A DNA stretch of 64,000 nucleotides from Roseivirga seohaensis (GTDB lineage Bacteria > Bacteroidota > Bacteroidia > Cytophagales > Cyclobacteriaceae). Location of the stretch: contig NZ_LRPB01000049.1 of assembly GCF_001592945.1 (NCBI RefSeq), positions 1 through 64,000 on the forward strand, in the 5' to 3' direction. This document shows, in pieces, positions 43,851-53,113 of the stretch. The position numbers were made by a program, and so were the translations under genes. Position 1 is the first letter of the stretch; every line of letters begins with the position of its first letter. The notes beneath the pieces are model-generated. The model was not told the origin of the DNA. It worked only from the letters and a program-made list of their open reading frames with translations, and searched no databases.

Positions 43851-44660
43851 ATGACAAGAAATCAGCCCATAGGAATTTTTGATAGTGGAATGGGAGGCCT
43901 TACCGTGGCGCATGCGGTAAAGAACTTACTTCCAAATGAACAAATCATCTATTTTGGTGATAGTGCTCATCTGCCCTATGGGGATAAGTCTGCGGCTATC
44001 ATTCAGGCGTATTCGGTAAAAATTTGTGACGTACTGTTGCAGCAAGGCTGTAAGGTGATTTTGATTGCCTGTAACTCGGCATCTGCTGCCGCATATGAAC
44101 TTGTTAAAGCCTATGTGGGTAGCAAAGCACAAGTGCTTAATGTAATCGACCCTGTGGTGGCTTATGTGGCCGAGAAATATAGTGATGATGCTAACATCGG
44201 TTTGATAGGCACAAAGCAAACTGTGGGCTCTGGTGTTTATGAACGGAAGCTGAAAAGTGAAAACCCAAAGATTAATTTTGGAGCTTTAGCAACACCGCTT
44301 TTAGTACCGATGATTGAAGAGGGTTTTTACAAAAACGATATTTCGGAACAAATCATAAATCAGTACTTGGGGCGAGAAGAACTCGAAGGTATCGAAGCAT
44401 TGATTTTGGGCTGTACGCATTACCCTTTAATCAAAAAGCAGGTGTCGGCATTTTTTCAAGATAGAATCGAAGTGATTGATTCTTCTACCATAGTAGCTCA
44501 TGCTTTGCAAAATATGCTCCAAGAAAGCGGTTTACTTGCCACTGAGCGTTCAGGAAAGAACAGGTTCCTTGTTTCTGATTTTACACCTTCTTTTCAGGCT
44601 GCTGCCGAACTCTTTTTCCAAGAAGAAATTAAATTGGAGAAACACGTTTTGTGGGAGTAG
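43851..44660 (+). CDS. murI: Glutamate racemase
   Basis: Supplies D-glutamate for peptidoglycan. The 269 residues hold the two catalytic cysteines: C74 in IACNSASAA and C188 in LGCTHYPL, and the N-terminal substrate loop IGIFDSGMGGLTVA (7-20). The gene sits between the two halves of the complex I cluster with its own promoter region; a TACCTTCG box (43834-43841) shortly before the ATG is a weak -7 candidate. Confidence 0.96.
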   Translation: MTRNQPIGIFDSGMGGLTVAHAVKNLLPNEQIIYFGDSAHLPYGDKSAAIIQAYSVKICDVLLQQGCKVILIACNSASAAAYELVKAYVGSKAQVLNVIDPVVAYVAEKYSDDANIGLIGTKQTVGSGVYERKLKSENPKINFGALATPLLVPMIEEGFYKNDISEQIINQYLGREELEGIEALILGCTHYPLIKKQVSAFFQDRIEVIDSSTIVAHALQNMLQESGLLATERSGKNRFLVSDFTPSFQAAAELFFQEEIKLEKHVLWE

Positions 44661-44792
44661 ATAGGTTAAAAGGGAAGTAGAAGTGAGGCTTGTTCTGAGT
44701 TAATAACTGATATCCTACACATCTTGTAGGCTTTACTTTACGACTTAACGAATTATATACTTTCTTTGCAGTGAACAAGGGAAATTCGGATC

Positions 44793-45890
44793 GTGTACGC
44801 ATTTTTATTCTTTTTAAATTTTGTGCTCATCTATACCATTTTTGCGGTGTATGCGGAAAGAAAAATCTCTGCATTCATTCAGGACAGGTATGGTCCAATG
44901 GAAACGGGACCTTACGGTTTGCTCCAAACCGTTGCCGACTTGCTCAAATTGCTCCAAAAAGAAGATATTATTCCTTTAGCAGCCGATAAAAGAATCTTCA
45001 AAGTAGCTCCGCTCATCATTTTCACTTCGGTATTTGCTGGTTTTGCCGTACTCCCGCTCACTTCAGATTTTGGAGGTTCTCAAATTGAAACTGGAATTTT
45101 CTACCTATTGGCCATCGTTTCGCTAGATGTGATTGGTATTTTGATGGCAGGTTGGGGTTCCAATAGTAAATATGCCTTGCTGGGCGCTATGCGCTCTGTG
45201 GCTCAAATTATTTCTTATGAAATTCCTTTAGGGCTGTCCGTGGTCTGCGTCATCATGGTTTCTCAGTCCCTCAACTTACAAGAGATCGTTTATCAGCAAG
45301 GAATATTCATCAACTCCATCGACCCGAATGCTCAGAACTTCCTTTTCGGCATTAAGGCTTTGGGAATTGAAACTACTCACATTGGCGGCTTCCTGACTTG
45401 GAACATTTTCAGAATACCATTTTTCTTCTTTGCTTATCTGATCTTCTTCATTGCCTCTTTGGCCGAAGCCAACCGTGCTCCATTTGATATTCCGATTGCA
45501 GAATCGGAATTGGTCGCTGGTTTTCATGTAGAATATTCCGGTTTCAGATGGGCCATGATCATGCTTTCAGAATATGGTATGATGCTCTTGATTTCATTTT
45601 TAGGAGCAATTCTGTTTTGGGGTGGTTGGAATACTCCACTACCGAACATTGGTGCTGTGGCCTTGGCCGATTGGACCAGTGGCGAACCGGGCACAATTGC
45701 AGGACATTTATGGGGCGCATTTTGGTTGGTGTCGAAGGCTTTGCTTACAGTAGGTTTGCAAATTTGGATCCGATGGACCTACCCTAGATTAAGGCTAGAT
45801 CAGCTCATGAATTTAAGCTGGAAATACCTGACTCCGGGCGCTATAATTTTGGTTTTGGTGAGTGCTTTGTGGAGATTGCTGATGATATGA
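44793..45890 (+). CDS. nuoH: NADH-quinone oxidoreductase subunit H
   Basis: The membrane subunit linking the Q-site to the proton-pumping arm (365 residues, eight membrane segments). The start is GTG at 44793; no ATG is available in frame upstream before a stop. Conserved blocks: YAERKISAFIQDRYGP at the first loop, LLQTVADLLKLLQKEDI, ASLAEANRAPFDIPIAESELVAGFHVEYSG (Q-site loop with E and R residues) and LQIWIRWTYPRLRLDQLM at the end. Its last codon overlaps the NuoI start ATGA. First gene of the second complex I operon. Confidence 0.95.
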   Translation: MYAFLFFLNFVLIYTIFAVYAERKISAFIQDRYGPMETGPYGLLQTVADLLKLLQKEDIIPLAADKRIFKVAPLIIFTSVFAGFAVLPLTSDFGGSQIETGIFYLLAIVSLDVIGILMAGWGSNSKYALLGAMRSVAQIISYEIPLGLSVVCVIMVSQSLNLQEIVYQQGIFINSIDPNAQNFLFGIKALGIETTHIGGFLTWNIFRIPFFFFAYLIFFIASLAEANRAPFDIPIAESELVAGFHVEYSGFRWAMIMLSEYGMMLLISFLGAILFWGGWNTPLPNIGAVALADWTSGEPGTIAGHLWGAFWLVSKALLTVGLQIWIRWTYPRLRLDQLMNLSWKYLTPGAIILVLVSALWRLLMI

Positions 45891-46918
45891 GTAAGTACTG
45901 GAAAAATATCGCCATTGCTACAAAAACCCTGAAAGAAGGGCTCAAGGTTACTTTTGAGCATATGAAGGATGTGAATACTCAGCGCGATCCATTGTATGTG
46001 GACGATGAAAATTACTTCGAGAAACAGAATGGAATTTTCGCCACACAATACCCTAAAGAAATTATTCCGGTGCCCGACAACGGGCGTTATAAGCTTCACA
46101 ATGAAATTGAAGATTGTATTGTCTGTGACAAGTGCGCTAAAATTTGTCCGGTAGACTGTATTGACATTGAGCCGGTAAGGGCGGTAGAAGAAATAGGAAA
46201 AACTTCCGATGGCACTCCAAAACGGATTCATGCTGCCAAATTTGATATCGATATGGCAAAATGCTGCTTCTGTGGTTTGTGTACTACCGTATGCCCTACG
46301 GAATGCCTCACCATGACGAAGGAATACGATTTCAGCGCCTTTGATTTTGCGGACCATAATTTTGCTTTTGGCGAAATGACACCACTGGAAATTCTGGAGA
46401 AAAAGCAGGCTTTAGAAGAGTTCAACAAAAAGAAGGAAGAAGAGAAAGAGAAGATGGCAGCTTTGGCTAAAAGTAAGCCAGCTTCAGCAATGGCTGCAAA
46501 ACCCGCAGGGGCAAAGCCAGCTTTCAGGCCTAAGCCAATGAAGCCAAAGACGGCAGCTACTTCCACTGAAGAAAAAAAGGATGATCCACCTAAGCCAGTA
46601 AGGCCAAAAGTGGTGATGAAACCAAAAATTCAGGCCAAGAAAACAGAGGAACCAAAGGAGGAAATTAAAGCAGACGAGGCTCCAAAAGCTACAAGACCGA
46701 AAATTCCGATGAAGCCTAAAGTTCCTGCTGGGCCTAAAGCTGAGCCTTCAGAAGAAAAGCCTGTGCAGCGTGTGGTGATTCGGCCTAAAATTCAGGTAAG
46801 AAAGAAAGAAGAGGAAGGTTCTTCGGAAGAAGCCAAACCAAAACCTCGCCCGATCATGCGGCCAAAAATCCAGCCGAAGAAAAAGGATGATGAAGATAAA
46901 AGTGAGACAAACGATTAA
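45887..46918 (+). CDS. nuoI: NADH-quinone oxidoreductase subunit I with a long Lys/Pro/Glu-rich C-terminal tail
   Basis: The 8Fe-ferredoxin subunit of complex I. I start at the ATG at 45887 overlapping the nuoH stop, 343 residues. Two ferredoxin motifs CxxCxxCxxxCP are at about 77-88 (CIVCDKCAKICP) and 126-137 (CFCGLCTTVCP) with further Cys after each. The normal NuoI ends near 165-180. Here about 170 extra residues follow, low in complexity and rich in K, P, E and A, with a repeating RPKI/KPKV element (RPKVVMKPKIQ, RPKIPMKPKV, IRPKIQVRKK, MRPKIQPKKK). It is disordered by composition. Its stop is 3 bases before nuoJ. The tail is not a frame error: reading stays open across it, and codon use looks normal. 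Confidence 0.95.
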   Translation: MSKYWKNIAIATKTLKEGLKVTFEHMKDVNTQRDPLYVDDENYFEKQNGIFATQYPKEIIPVPDNGRYKLHNEIEDCIVCDKCAKICPVDCIDIEPVRAVEEIGKTSDGTPKRIHAAKFDIDMAKCCFCGLCTTVCPTECLTMTKEYDFSAFDFADHNFAFGEMTPLEILEKKQALEEFNKKKEEEKEKMAALAKSKPASAMAAKPAGAKPAFRPKPMKPKTAATSTEEKKDDPPKPVRPKVVMKPKIQAKKTEEPKEEIKADEAPKATRPKIPMKPKVPAGPKAEPSEEKPVQRVVIRPKIQVRKKEEEGSSEEAKPKPRPIMRPKIQPKKKDDEDKSETND

Positions 46919-46921
46919 CGG

Positions 46922-47449
46922 ATGCCAATAGAGAACATCATATTCTATGCGTTTTTAGGACTTACGGGTCTGTCGGCATTGTTTATTCTATTGTCTAAGA
47001 ATATTCTGTATTCGGCATTTGCGCTGATCGCCACCTTTATTGGGATGGCGGGCATTTTCGTATTGCTCGGTGCTGAATTTGTGGCCATCACTCAAATTTT
47101 GGTGTATGTGGGAGGCATCCTCATATTGATGGTTTTTGGAATTATGCTCACCAACCGTCTGTCGCAAGCCAAAGTGGAAACTGAGGTGTACAATAAGTTT
47201 TTTGGAATTTTGATCTCGGTCGGGCTATTTTATATTTTGGCCAAAGCCATTGAAATGGCAGATTTTGCCAATATGGGTTGGATGAAAAATGCGCCTTCAT
47301 CCCCTTCAAGTGTTCGAGATTTAGGAATGAAAATCATGACGGATTATGTACTGGTTTTCGAAGTCATTGGCATTTTGCTTTTGCTGGCTTTAATTGGCGC
47401 AGTGCGCATCGCAGGAAATACAAGAGAGGAGGGAGCCGATGCCGCTTAA
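46922..47449 (+). CDS. nuoJ: NADH-quinone oxidoreductase subunit J
   Basis: A membrane-arm subunit, 175 residues, five membrane segments. Conserved blocks: LSALFILLSKNILYSAFALIATFIGMAGIFVLLGAEFVAITQILVYVGGILILMVFGIML around residues 18-78 (key piece EFVAITQILVYVGGI), then a soluble loop and a last helix. The stop overlaps the start of nuoK by 11 bases. Confidence 0.95.
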   Translation: MPIENIIFYAFLGLTGLSALFILLSKNILYSAFALIATFIGMAGIFVLLGAEFVAITQILVYVGGILILMVFGIMLTNRLSQAKVETEVYNKFFGILISVGLFYILAKAIEMADFANMGWMKNAPSSPSSVRDLGMKIMTDYVLVFEVIGILLLLALIGAVRIAGNTREEGADAA

Positions 47450-47741
47450 TACGATTTTGCTGTTGGGTGCTGCCTTGTTCTGTGTCGGTTTGGCCGTTGT
47501 GGTTACCCGCAAAAATGCCATTGCCGTTTTGATTGGCATTGAACTCATGTTGAATGCTGCCAACTTAAACTTAGTCGCTTTTAGCCGTTTTGATGCAGTA
47601 GAGTTTCAAGGTCAAATCTTTGCGCTTTTTGTGATTACCGTGGCCGCTGCCGAAGCCGCAGTAGCGCTGGCAATCGTGATCAAAGTGTATCAACATTTCC
47701 AAACCGCCAATCTGGATAAAATCAATGAGCTGAAAGGATGA
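47439..47741 (+). CDS. nuoK: NADH-quinone oxidoreductase subunit K
   Basis: A small proton-arm subunit of 100 residues, exactly the family's usual length when started at the ATG at 47439 (MPLNTILLLGAALFCVG); the upstream ATG at 47394 would add 15 residues not seen in the family. The key glutamate in IGIELMLNAANLNL and ALFVITVAAAEAAVALAIV are visible. It overlaps nuoJ by 11 and nuoL by 4 bases. Confidence 0.94.
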   Translation: MPLNTILLLGAALFCVGLAVVVTRKNAIAVLIGIELMLNAANLNLVAFSRFDAVEFQGQIFALFVITVAAAEAAVALAIVIKVYQHFQTANLDKINELKG

Positions 47742-49876
47742 TTGATTTGAATGACATCATATCGACCACGGAATTTAATCCTTTGATTTATTGGATCATC
47801 GCTTTGATGGCTATTCCATTGCTATCGTTTTTCACAACCACTTTTCTGAAGAAAATTGCGCCCATTTGGGGTACACTATTATTGGGAGTTAACCTTTCAA
47901 TTTCCATTTATCTGGCTTCGCAATATTGGGACACTACTGGAGTGTCAATTCGTGGCAACTGGTTTAGCATTGGTGATACGCAACTCACTTACTCTTTCCT
48001 CATCGACCAATTAGCGTTGATTATGCTGGTGGTGGTTAATTTTATTTCGGTGTTGGTGCATTTCTTTTCCATGGAATATATGCGCCATGATGAGAATAAG
48101 CCACGTTATTTTGGTTTGCTTGGGCTGTTTACCTTCTCCATGTTGGGCATTATTTTGTTTTACGATTTGCTCTTTATTTTCATTTTTTGGGAATTGGTAG
48201 GCTTGTCTTCTTTCCTGCTTATTGGTTTTTGGTTCGAAAAGAAATCAGCCTCCTTGGCGGCTAACAAAGCCTTTATTATGAACCGAATTGGCGATTTAGG
48301 TTTTATCACTGGTTTGATGATTCTCTATTCGCAATTTCAAACTTTCGATTTAGAAGGCATAAAGTCATTGACAGTACTCAGCAGTATTGAAGATGGAAAT
48401 TGGGTAGCCGAATACTTTAAAAATGGAGAATTGGTTAGAAATGGCCTCGATGGCCGATGGCTCAGCGCAGCCGGAATTGCCCTGTTTTGTGGGGCTGTAG
48501 GTAAATCTGCTCAATTCCCATTGCAAGTCTGGCTTCCCGATGCCATGGAAGGGCCAACGCCAGTTTCGGCATTAATTCACGCGGCTACTATGGTGGCGGC
48601 TGGTGTGTTTATGATCGCCAGAATCTTTGTGATTTTAGATGCTCAGGCGTTGGAAGTTGTGGCTGTTGTTGGTGCTATTACTGCTTTTATGGCGGCTGTT
48701 GCAGCCTTTTCACAATTCGACATTAAAAAAGTTTTGGCCTATAGTACCATCTCGCAATTGGGTTATATGGTTTTGGCCATGGGCGTGGGCGCTTATACCG
48801 CTGGGCTTTTTCATTTGGTAACACATGCCATGTTTAAGGCTGGACTTTTCTTAAGTGCCGGAACTATCATTCATCAATTGCATCAGCTTGAGGACAAGGA
48901 TATCAATTTCGATCCGCAAGACATGCGAGTGATGGGTGGGCTTCGGAAGTACATGCCAGTCACCTTCATCTGCTTTTTGATTTGTGCATTGGCCTTGGCA
49001 GGCTTACCAGGTTTTTCTGGTTTTCTTTCAAAAGATGCCATTTTATTGAATACCGCAGTGTGGATTGATGAAAAGGGTGGAGGCTTCTATTTTATTGAAG
49101 TGCTGGCTTTTGCTACGGTATTGATTACTGCTTTCTACACTTTCAGAATGATTTTTTTGGTGTTTACGGGTGATTTCAGGTTACCAAAACTCATTCCAGC
49201 GAACACTACATTAAAGCCTTTGCAGGAAGGAAATATCTTCTTGCAGTTGCCGATGATTCTATTGGCCATTGGCTCGCTGAGCGTGATTTTTGGCTTTACT
49301 ATGAAGGCCGAAAACACTTGGTTTTATAGCCTTATTCAAGATCCAATTTTCTTGGTGCCCGAAAGTTATGCGGCATTCAATCTGATGGATTTGCCTCACG
49401 AATGGTTCGAGAATTTACATTTTCGTGTGTTGGCCATTTCAATTGCATTGGCTTTGTCGGGTGTAGTAATTGCCTACTTCTTATTCAGACCAGGAGCAAA
49501 ATTTTCAGCTTCTTTTGTTGAACAGCGCGAACCAATTGGTGTAATCGCTCAGATTTCATTTTATCACTGGTATCAGAATGCGCTTTACGAAAAGATTATA
49601 TTGAAATTCATATTGTGGAAGGTGAAGCGCATTGCTTGGTTTGACCGTGTGATTTTAGACGGTTTCATCAATTTTATCGCCAAGTTTCAGGTGGTGTTTG
49701 CGCACCTCATTGCTTGGTTCGACAGGAATATCATTGATGGATTCGTACATTTGACGACTTATACCACAGGGCGCGTTGGGCAACTTACGCGTTCGGTGCA
49801 GTCGGGCAATGTACAAGCATATATTATGGCTGCTTTGGCCTTTTTAATTCTCATGTTAATCTGGCTTCTATTTTAG
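47738..49876 (+). CDS. nuoL: NADH-quinone oxidoreductase subunit L
   Basis: The distal antiporter-like proton pump subunit (712 residues, about 16 membrane segments plus the long lateral helix near the C-terminus). Blocks: SVLVHFFSMEYM, FIFWELVGLSSFLLIGFW, LQVWLPDAMEGPTPVSALIHAATMVAAGVFMI, KKVLAYSTISQLGYMVLAMG and GLPGFSGFLSKDAI. Charged residues in the middle of TM segments (E in FWELVG, K in VGKSAQF, the K in KKVLAYST) are the known proton path. About 100 residues longer than the E. coli protein, mostly in the C-terminal half with two similar WFDR-containing segments (WFDRVILDGFINF and WFDRNIIDGFVHL). Confidence 0.95.
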   Translation: MIDLNDIISTTEFNPLIYWIIALMAIPLLSFFTTTFLKKIAPIWGTLLLGVNLSISIYLASQYWDTTGVSIRGNWFSIGDTQLTYSFLIDQLALIMLVVVNFISVLVHFFSMEYMRHDENKPRYFGLLGLFTFSMLGIILFYDLLFIFIFWELVGLSSFLLIGFWFEKKSASLAANKAFIMNRIGDLGFITGLMILYSQFQTFDLEGIKSLTVLSSIEDGNWVAEYFKNGELVRNGLDGRWLSAAGIALFCGAVGKSAQFPLQVWLPDAMEGPTPVSALIHAATMVAAGVFMIARIFVILDAQALEVVAVVGAITAFMAAVAAFSQFDIKKVLAYSTISQLGYMVLAMGVGAYTAGLFHLVTHAMFKAGLFLSAGTIIHQLHQLEDKDINFDPQDMRVMGGLRKYMPVTFICFLICALALAGLPGFSGFLSKDAILLNTAVWIDEKGGGFYFIEVLAFATVLITAFYTFRMIFLVFTGDFRLPKLIPANTTLKPLQEGNIFLQLPMILLAIGSLSVIFGFTMKAENTWFYSLIQDPIFLVPESYAAFNLMDLPHEWFENLHFRVLAISIALALSGVVIAYFLFRPGAKFSASFVEQREPIGVIAQISFYHWYQNALYEKIILKFILWKVKRIAWFDRVILDGFINFIAKFQVVFAHLIAWFDRNIIDGFVHLTTYTTGRVGQLTRSVQSGNVQAYIMAALAFLILMLIWLLF

Positions 49877-49880
49877 TGAA

Positions 49881-51596
49881 ATGATAGAAAATCTTTTAAC
49901 CTATATCATATTTACCCCGCTACTTGGAGCGCTTGTGGTCTTACTTTTACCACAATCTAAAACTAGTAGCTTTAAATGGGTGGCACTTGTAGCATTGGGC
50001 GTTACGCTTGTGCTATCCGTGTTGGCAGTGACTAGTTTTGATGCTACGGTAGAAGGACTTACCAATTCCGAAGAACAACTTCAGTTGGTAGATAAAGCCG
50101 AATGGTTTTCTGTAGAACTGGGTTCCCTTGGTAAATTCTCTGTCGATTATTTTGTCGGGGTTGATGGATTAAACCTGTCCTTATTGCTTTTAGCGGCCAT
50201 TGTACTTTTTATTGGCGCCATTTCTTCCTTTGGAATTAAGCAAAAACAGAAGGGCTATTTCGGTTTATACTTGCTGCTTTCTACTTCGGTTTTGGGTTGC
50301 TTTGTAGCGCTAGATTTCTTCCTTTTCTACCTCTTTTTCGAGTTTATGCTTTTGCCCATGTATTTCCTTATCGGAATTTGGGGTGGGCCAAAAAGAGAAT
50401 ATGCTGCCATTAAATTCTTCCTTTATACACTAGTCGGTTCCATCTTAATCCTGATTGTCATGATTGGGCTGTACAATTCGGTTTACGATCCAGTAAAAAC
50501 CGGTTTGGAAGCAGGAGTGATTGAAAATGTTTCTGAGGCTTCTCCGGACATGATCAGCAGTATACAGTATGCCGTACAAGCTGGGCAAATGGAAAGTGAA
50601 AATATTGTGAAGTCATTCAACATGATTTCAATGGCGGATGATGCCAATTACCTGCCTGATTCATTTTTAGGGAAAAACAGTTATGGTGAAATCTTCGGTC
50701 AATCTGCCCGATGGATTGCGTTTTTAGCCTTGTTGATCGGTTTTGCGATTAAGCTTCCAGCTTTTCCGTTCCACACGTGGTTACCCGATGCGCACGTGGA
50801 GGCGCCAACCGCAGTTTCGGTAGTATTGGCAGGAATTCTATTGAAAATTGGAGGTTACGGAATTATTCGGACGGCCTTTAGTTTCTTCCCTGACAGTGCA
50901 TTTCATTATTCGTGGCTGATCGGCTTCTTTGGCTTGTTCTCTATATTGTATGGCGCGATGAACGCTTTGGCGCAAAAAGATTTAAAGCGATTGATCGCTT
51001 ACAGTTCCGTTTCTCACATGGGCTTTGTGTTGCTAGGTTTGGCCGCCATGACAGTGGAGGGTGTTACTGGCGCGATTTATCAAATGTTCAGTCACGGATT
51101 AATATCGAGTATGCTCTTCCTTTTGGTGGGTGTTTTATACGATAGAACCCATGACCGTGGAATTGAAAACTATGGCGGCTTGGCTTCTAAAATGCCGAAA
51201 TTCACTATTCTGATTACCATTGCTTTCTTTGCTTCATTGGGCTTGCCGGGCTTCTCAGGCTTCATTGCCGAACTGATGGTGTTTATCGGAGCCTTCAAGT
51301 CTTCAACCGTAATTGGCGCCATTCCTTATTGGATGCCAGTGGTGGCCACTTTAGGTTTAGTATTAGGCGCAGGTTATTATTTATGGACACTCCAGCGTAT
51401 GTTTTTTGGCAAGTTTTGGGTGAAAGACAAGGCGTGGAGAGAGACTTTGGTAGATTTGAATGCCAGAGAATATGTGATGTTGGTTCCATTGGTAATCCTG
51501 ATCATTTGGTTCGGTATTTACCCTGCCACCTTGCTCGATCTTATTAATAATTCAGTGGAAGGTTTCACACAGCTTTTAATCCTTTCGGTTGAATGA
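49881..51596 (+). CDS. nuoM: NADH-quinone oxidoreductase subunit M
   Basis: The second antiporter-like subunit (571 residues, about 14 membrane segments). Blocks: YFEFMLLPMYFLIGIWGG-like stretch (FFEFMLLPMYFLIGIWGG), FPFHTWLPDAHVEAPTAVSVVLAGILLKIGGYG, KDLKRLIAYSSVSHMGFVLLG and GLPGFSGFIAELM. A loop after residue 195 (VYDPVKTGLEAGVIENVSEASPD) is longer than usual. It starts 4 bases after nuoL and overlaps nuoN by 4. Confidence 0.95.
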   Translation: MIENLLTYIIFTPLLGALVVLLLPQSKTSSFKWVALVALGVTLVLSVLAVTSFDATVEGLTNSEEQLQLVDKAEWFSVELGSLGKFSVDYFVGVDGLNLSLLLLAAIVLFIGAISSFGIKQKQKGYFGLYLLLSTSVLGCFVALDFFLFYLFFEFMLLPMYFLIGIWGGPKREYAAIKFFLYTLVGSILILIVMIGLYNSVYDPVKTGLEAGVIENVSEASPDMISSIQYAVQAGQMESENIVKSFNMISMADDANYLPDSFLGKNSYGEIFGQSARWIAFLALLIGFAIKLPAFPFHTWLPDAHVEAPTAVSVVLAGILLKIGGYGIIRTAFSFFPDSAFHYSWLIGFFGLFSILYGAMNALAQKDLKRLIAYSSVSHMGFVLLGLAAMTVEGVTGAIYQMFSHGLISSMLFLLVGVLYDRTHDRGIENYGGLASKMPKFTILITIAFFASLGLPGFSGFIAELMVFIGAFKSSTVIGAIPYWMPVVATLGLVLGAGYYLWTLQRMFFGKFWVKDKAWRETLVDLNAREYVMLVPLVILIIWFGIYPATLLDLINNSVEGFTQLLILSVE

Positions 51597-53104
51597 TGTT
51601 GCTGCAATCCAATATGGCACTTGGGCTGAAAGAGCAAATTCAAGGCATTTCGGCAGATATTGCTTGGTTAGCGCCAGAAATTACTTTGGTCATTACAGCT
51701 GTGCTTTTGTTGATTTATGACTTGATTTTCAAAGAGAATAAGTCTGTTGGTTTGGCTGCCATTGCTTTTGTGGGGCTGGCTTTCTCCTTGGTTTTACTTA
51801 TTGCTAGTTGGGGAAATGTTGAAGGAGATAGGATCCTTATGGGCGGAATGATCCGTTTGGATGGAGCCGCCATTTACTTGAAAGCACTTTTCAGTATTGG
51901 CGGAATGATCGGTTTGGTGATGATGCTTCGCTCTAAGCAAAAGGAGAAATTTTTTAAATCAAGCGAAACGCTATTGCTGTTCTTCAGCTTGGTGTTGGGT
52001 ACTTTCTTGATGGCAATGGCCATTAATTTTTTAATGGTGTATGTGGCTATCGAACTGGTTTCAATCTGTTCTTACGTGCTTACGGGGCTTTTCAAAAGCA
52101 AAAGAAATTCTGAAGCAGCCATGAAATACTTGCTGTTTGGCGCTGTGGCTTCTGCGGTAATGATTTACGGAATGAGTTGGTTGTATGGCTTTACAGGTAC
52201 ATTAGACTTTACTTCAAATGCCTTTGTAGAAGGCGTTTCTCAAGTAGCAATATTGCCGCTTTCCTTGGCTTTAATAATGACTATTGGGGGCTTTGTTTTT
52301 AAACTAGGCGCCTTCCCTTTTCATATTTGGTCACCCGATGTGTACGAGGCCAGCCCAACACCAATTGTGGCTATTTTCTCTTCGTTACCGAAATTGGCAG
52401 CCTTGGCCATTTTGTTCCGCTTTGTGGCAAACCTTGATATAACCATAATCGATTGGCAGTTATGGTTAGGTATTATTGCCATTGCCAGCATGACGGTGGG
52501 TAATTTTTCCGCCATATGGCAAAAAGATGTCAAACGTATGTTAGCCTATTCTTCCATTGCCCACGCAGGTTTTCTCTTGGTGGGAGTTTTGGCTTTTTCT
52601 GAAAGTGGATCAACTTCGGCACTATTCTACGGAAGTATTTATCTATTAATGAATTTTGGGGCTTTCTTCTTGGTTCAGTTATTCGAAAATAATGAAGGCA
52701 AAACTTCTTTTGATGTCTTTAAAGGAATGGGCTCTAAAGTGCCTTATTTAGGAGTGTTGATCCTTATTGTAATGATTTCGCTCACAGGCCTTCCACCTAT
52801 GGCCGGGTTCAATGCCAAGCTTTATATTTTCTCAAGCCTTTGGGAATCTTGGCAAACGGAAGGCTCTTCCATTTTAATTTGGGTTTTAATTTTCGGTTTG
52901 TTGAATACTGTTGTTTCTCTCTTTTTCTATTTAAAAATACCTTATTACATGTTTTTTAAAACTAGGAAAGAGGCAGAGAACCCTGTAACAGAAAGCTTAA
53001 CTGACAAAATACTGGGCACTATTTTGGTTGCGCCCCTGTTATTGTTATTCTTTAAATCAGATTGGTTGTTGAACGTTTTGAATAGTATTAACTTTGCCCT
53101 TTGA
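51593..53104 (+). CDS. nuoN: NADH-quinone oxidoreductase subunit N
   Basis: The third antiporter-like subunit (503 residues, about 14 membrane segments). Blocks: VYVAIELVSICSYVLTGLFK, KYLLFGAVASAVMIYGMSWLYG, LGAFPFHIWSPDVYEASPTPIVAIFSSLPK (key K/H residues), KDVKRMLAYSSIAHAGFLLVG and GLPPMAGFNAKLYIF. It is the end of the nuo operon; the purF-like gene starts 9 bases later. Confidence 0.95.
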   Translation: MMLLQSNMALGLKEQIQGISADIAWLAPEITLVITAVLLLIYDLIFKENKSVGLAAIAFVGLAFSLVLLIASWGNVEGDRILMGGMIRLDGAAIYLKALFSIGGMIGLVMMLRSKQKEKFFKSSETLLLFFSLVLGTFLMAMAINFLMVYVAIELVSICSYVLTGLFKSKRNSEAAMKYLLFGAVASAVMIYGMSWLYGFTGTLDFTSNAFVEGVSQVAILPLSLALIMTIGGFVFKLGAFPFHIWSPDVYEASPTPIVAIFSSLPKLAALAILFRFVANLDITIIDWQLWLGIIAIASMTVGNFSAIWQKDVKRMLAYSSIAHAGFLLVGVLAFSESGSTSALFYGSIYLLMNFGAFFLVQLFENNEGKTSFDVFKGMGSKVPYLGVLILIVMISLTGLPPMAGFNAKLYIFSSLWESWQTEGSSILIWVLIFGLLNTVVSLFFYLKIPYYMFFKTRKEAENPVTESLTDKILGTILVAPLLLLFFKSDWLLNVLNSINFAL

Positions 53105-53113
53105 ATCGACTAA

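Noticed and set aside
44714-44730. Hairpin CCTACA / TGTAGG behind murI
   Set aside because: Only 6 bp with no T tract; too weak to call a terminator.
44771-44989. 72-codon frame at the start of nuoH
   Set aside because: Its sequence is a frame-shifted reading of nuoH, whose conserved first loop fits the other frame.
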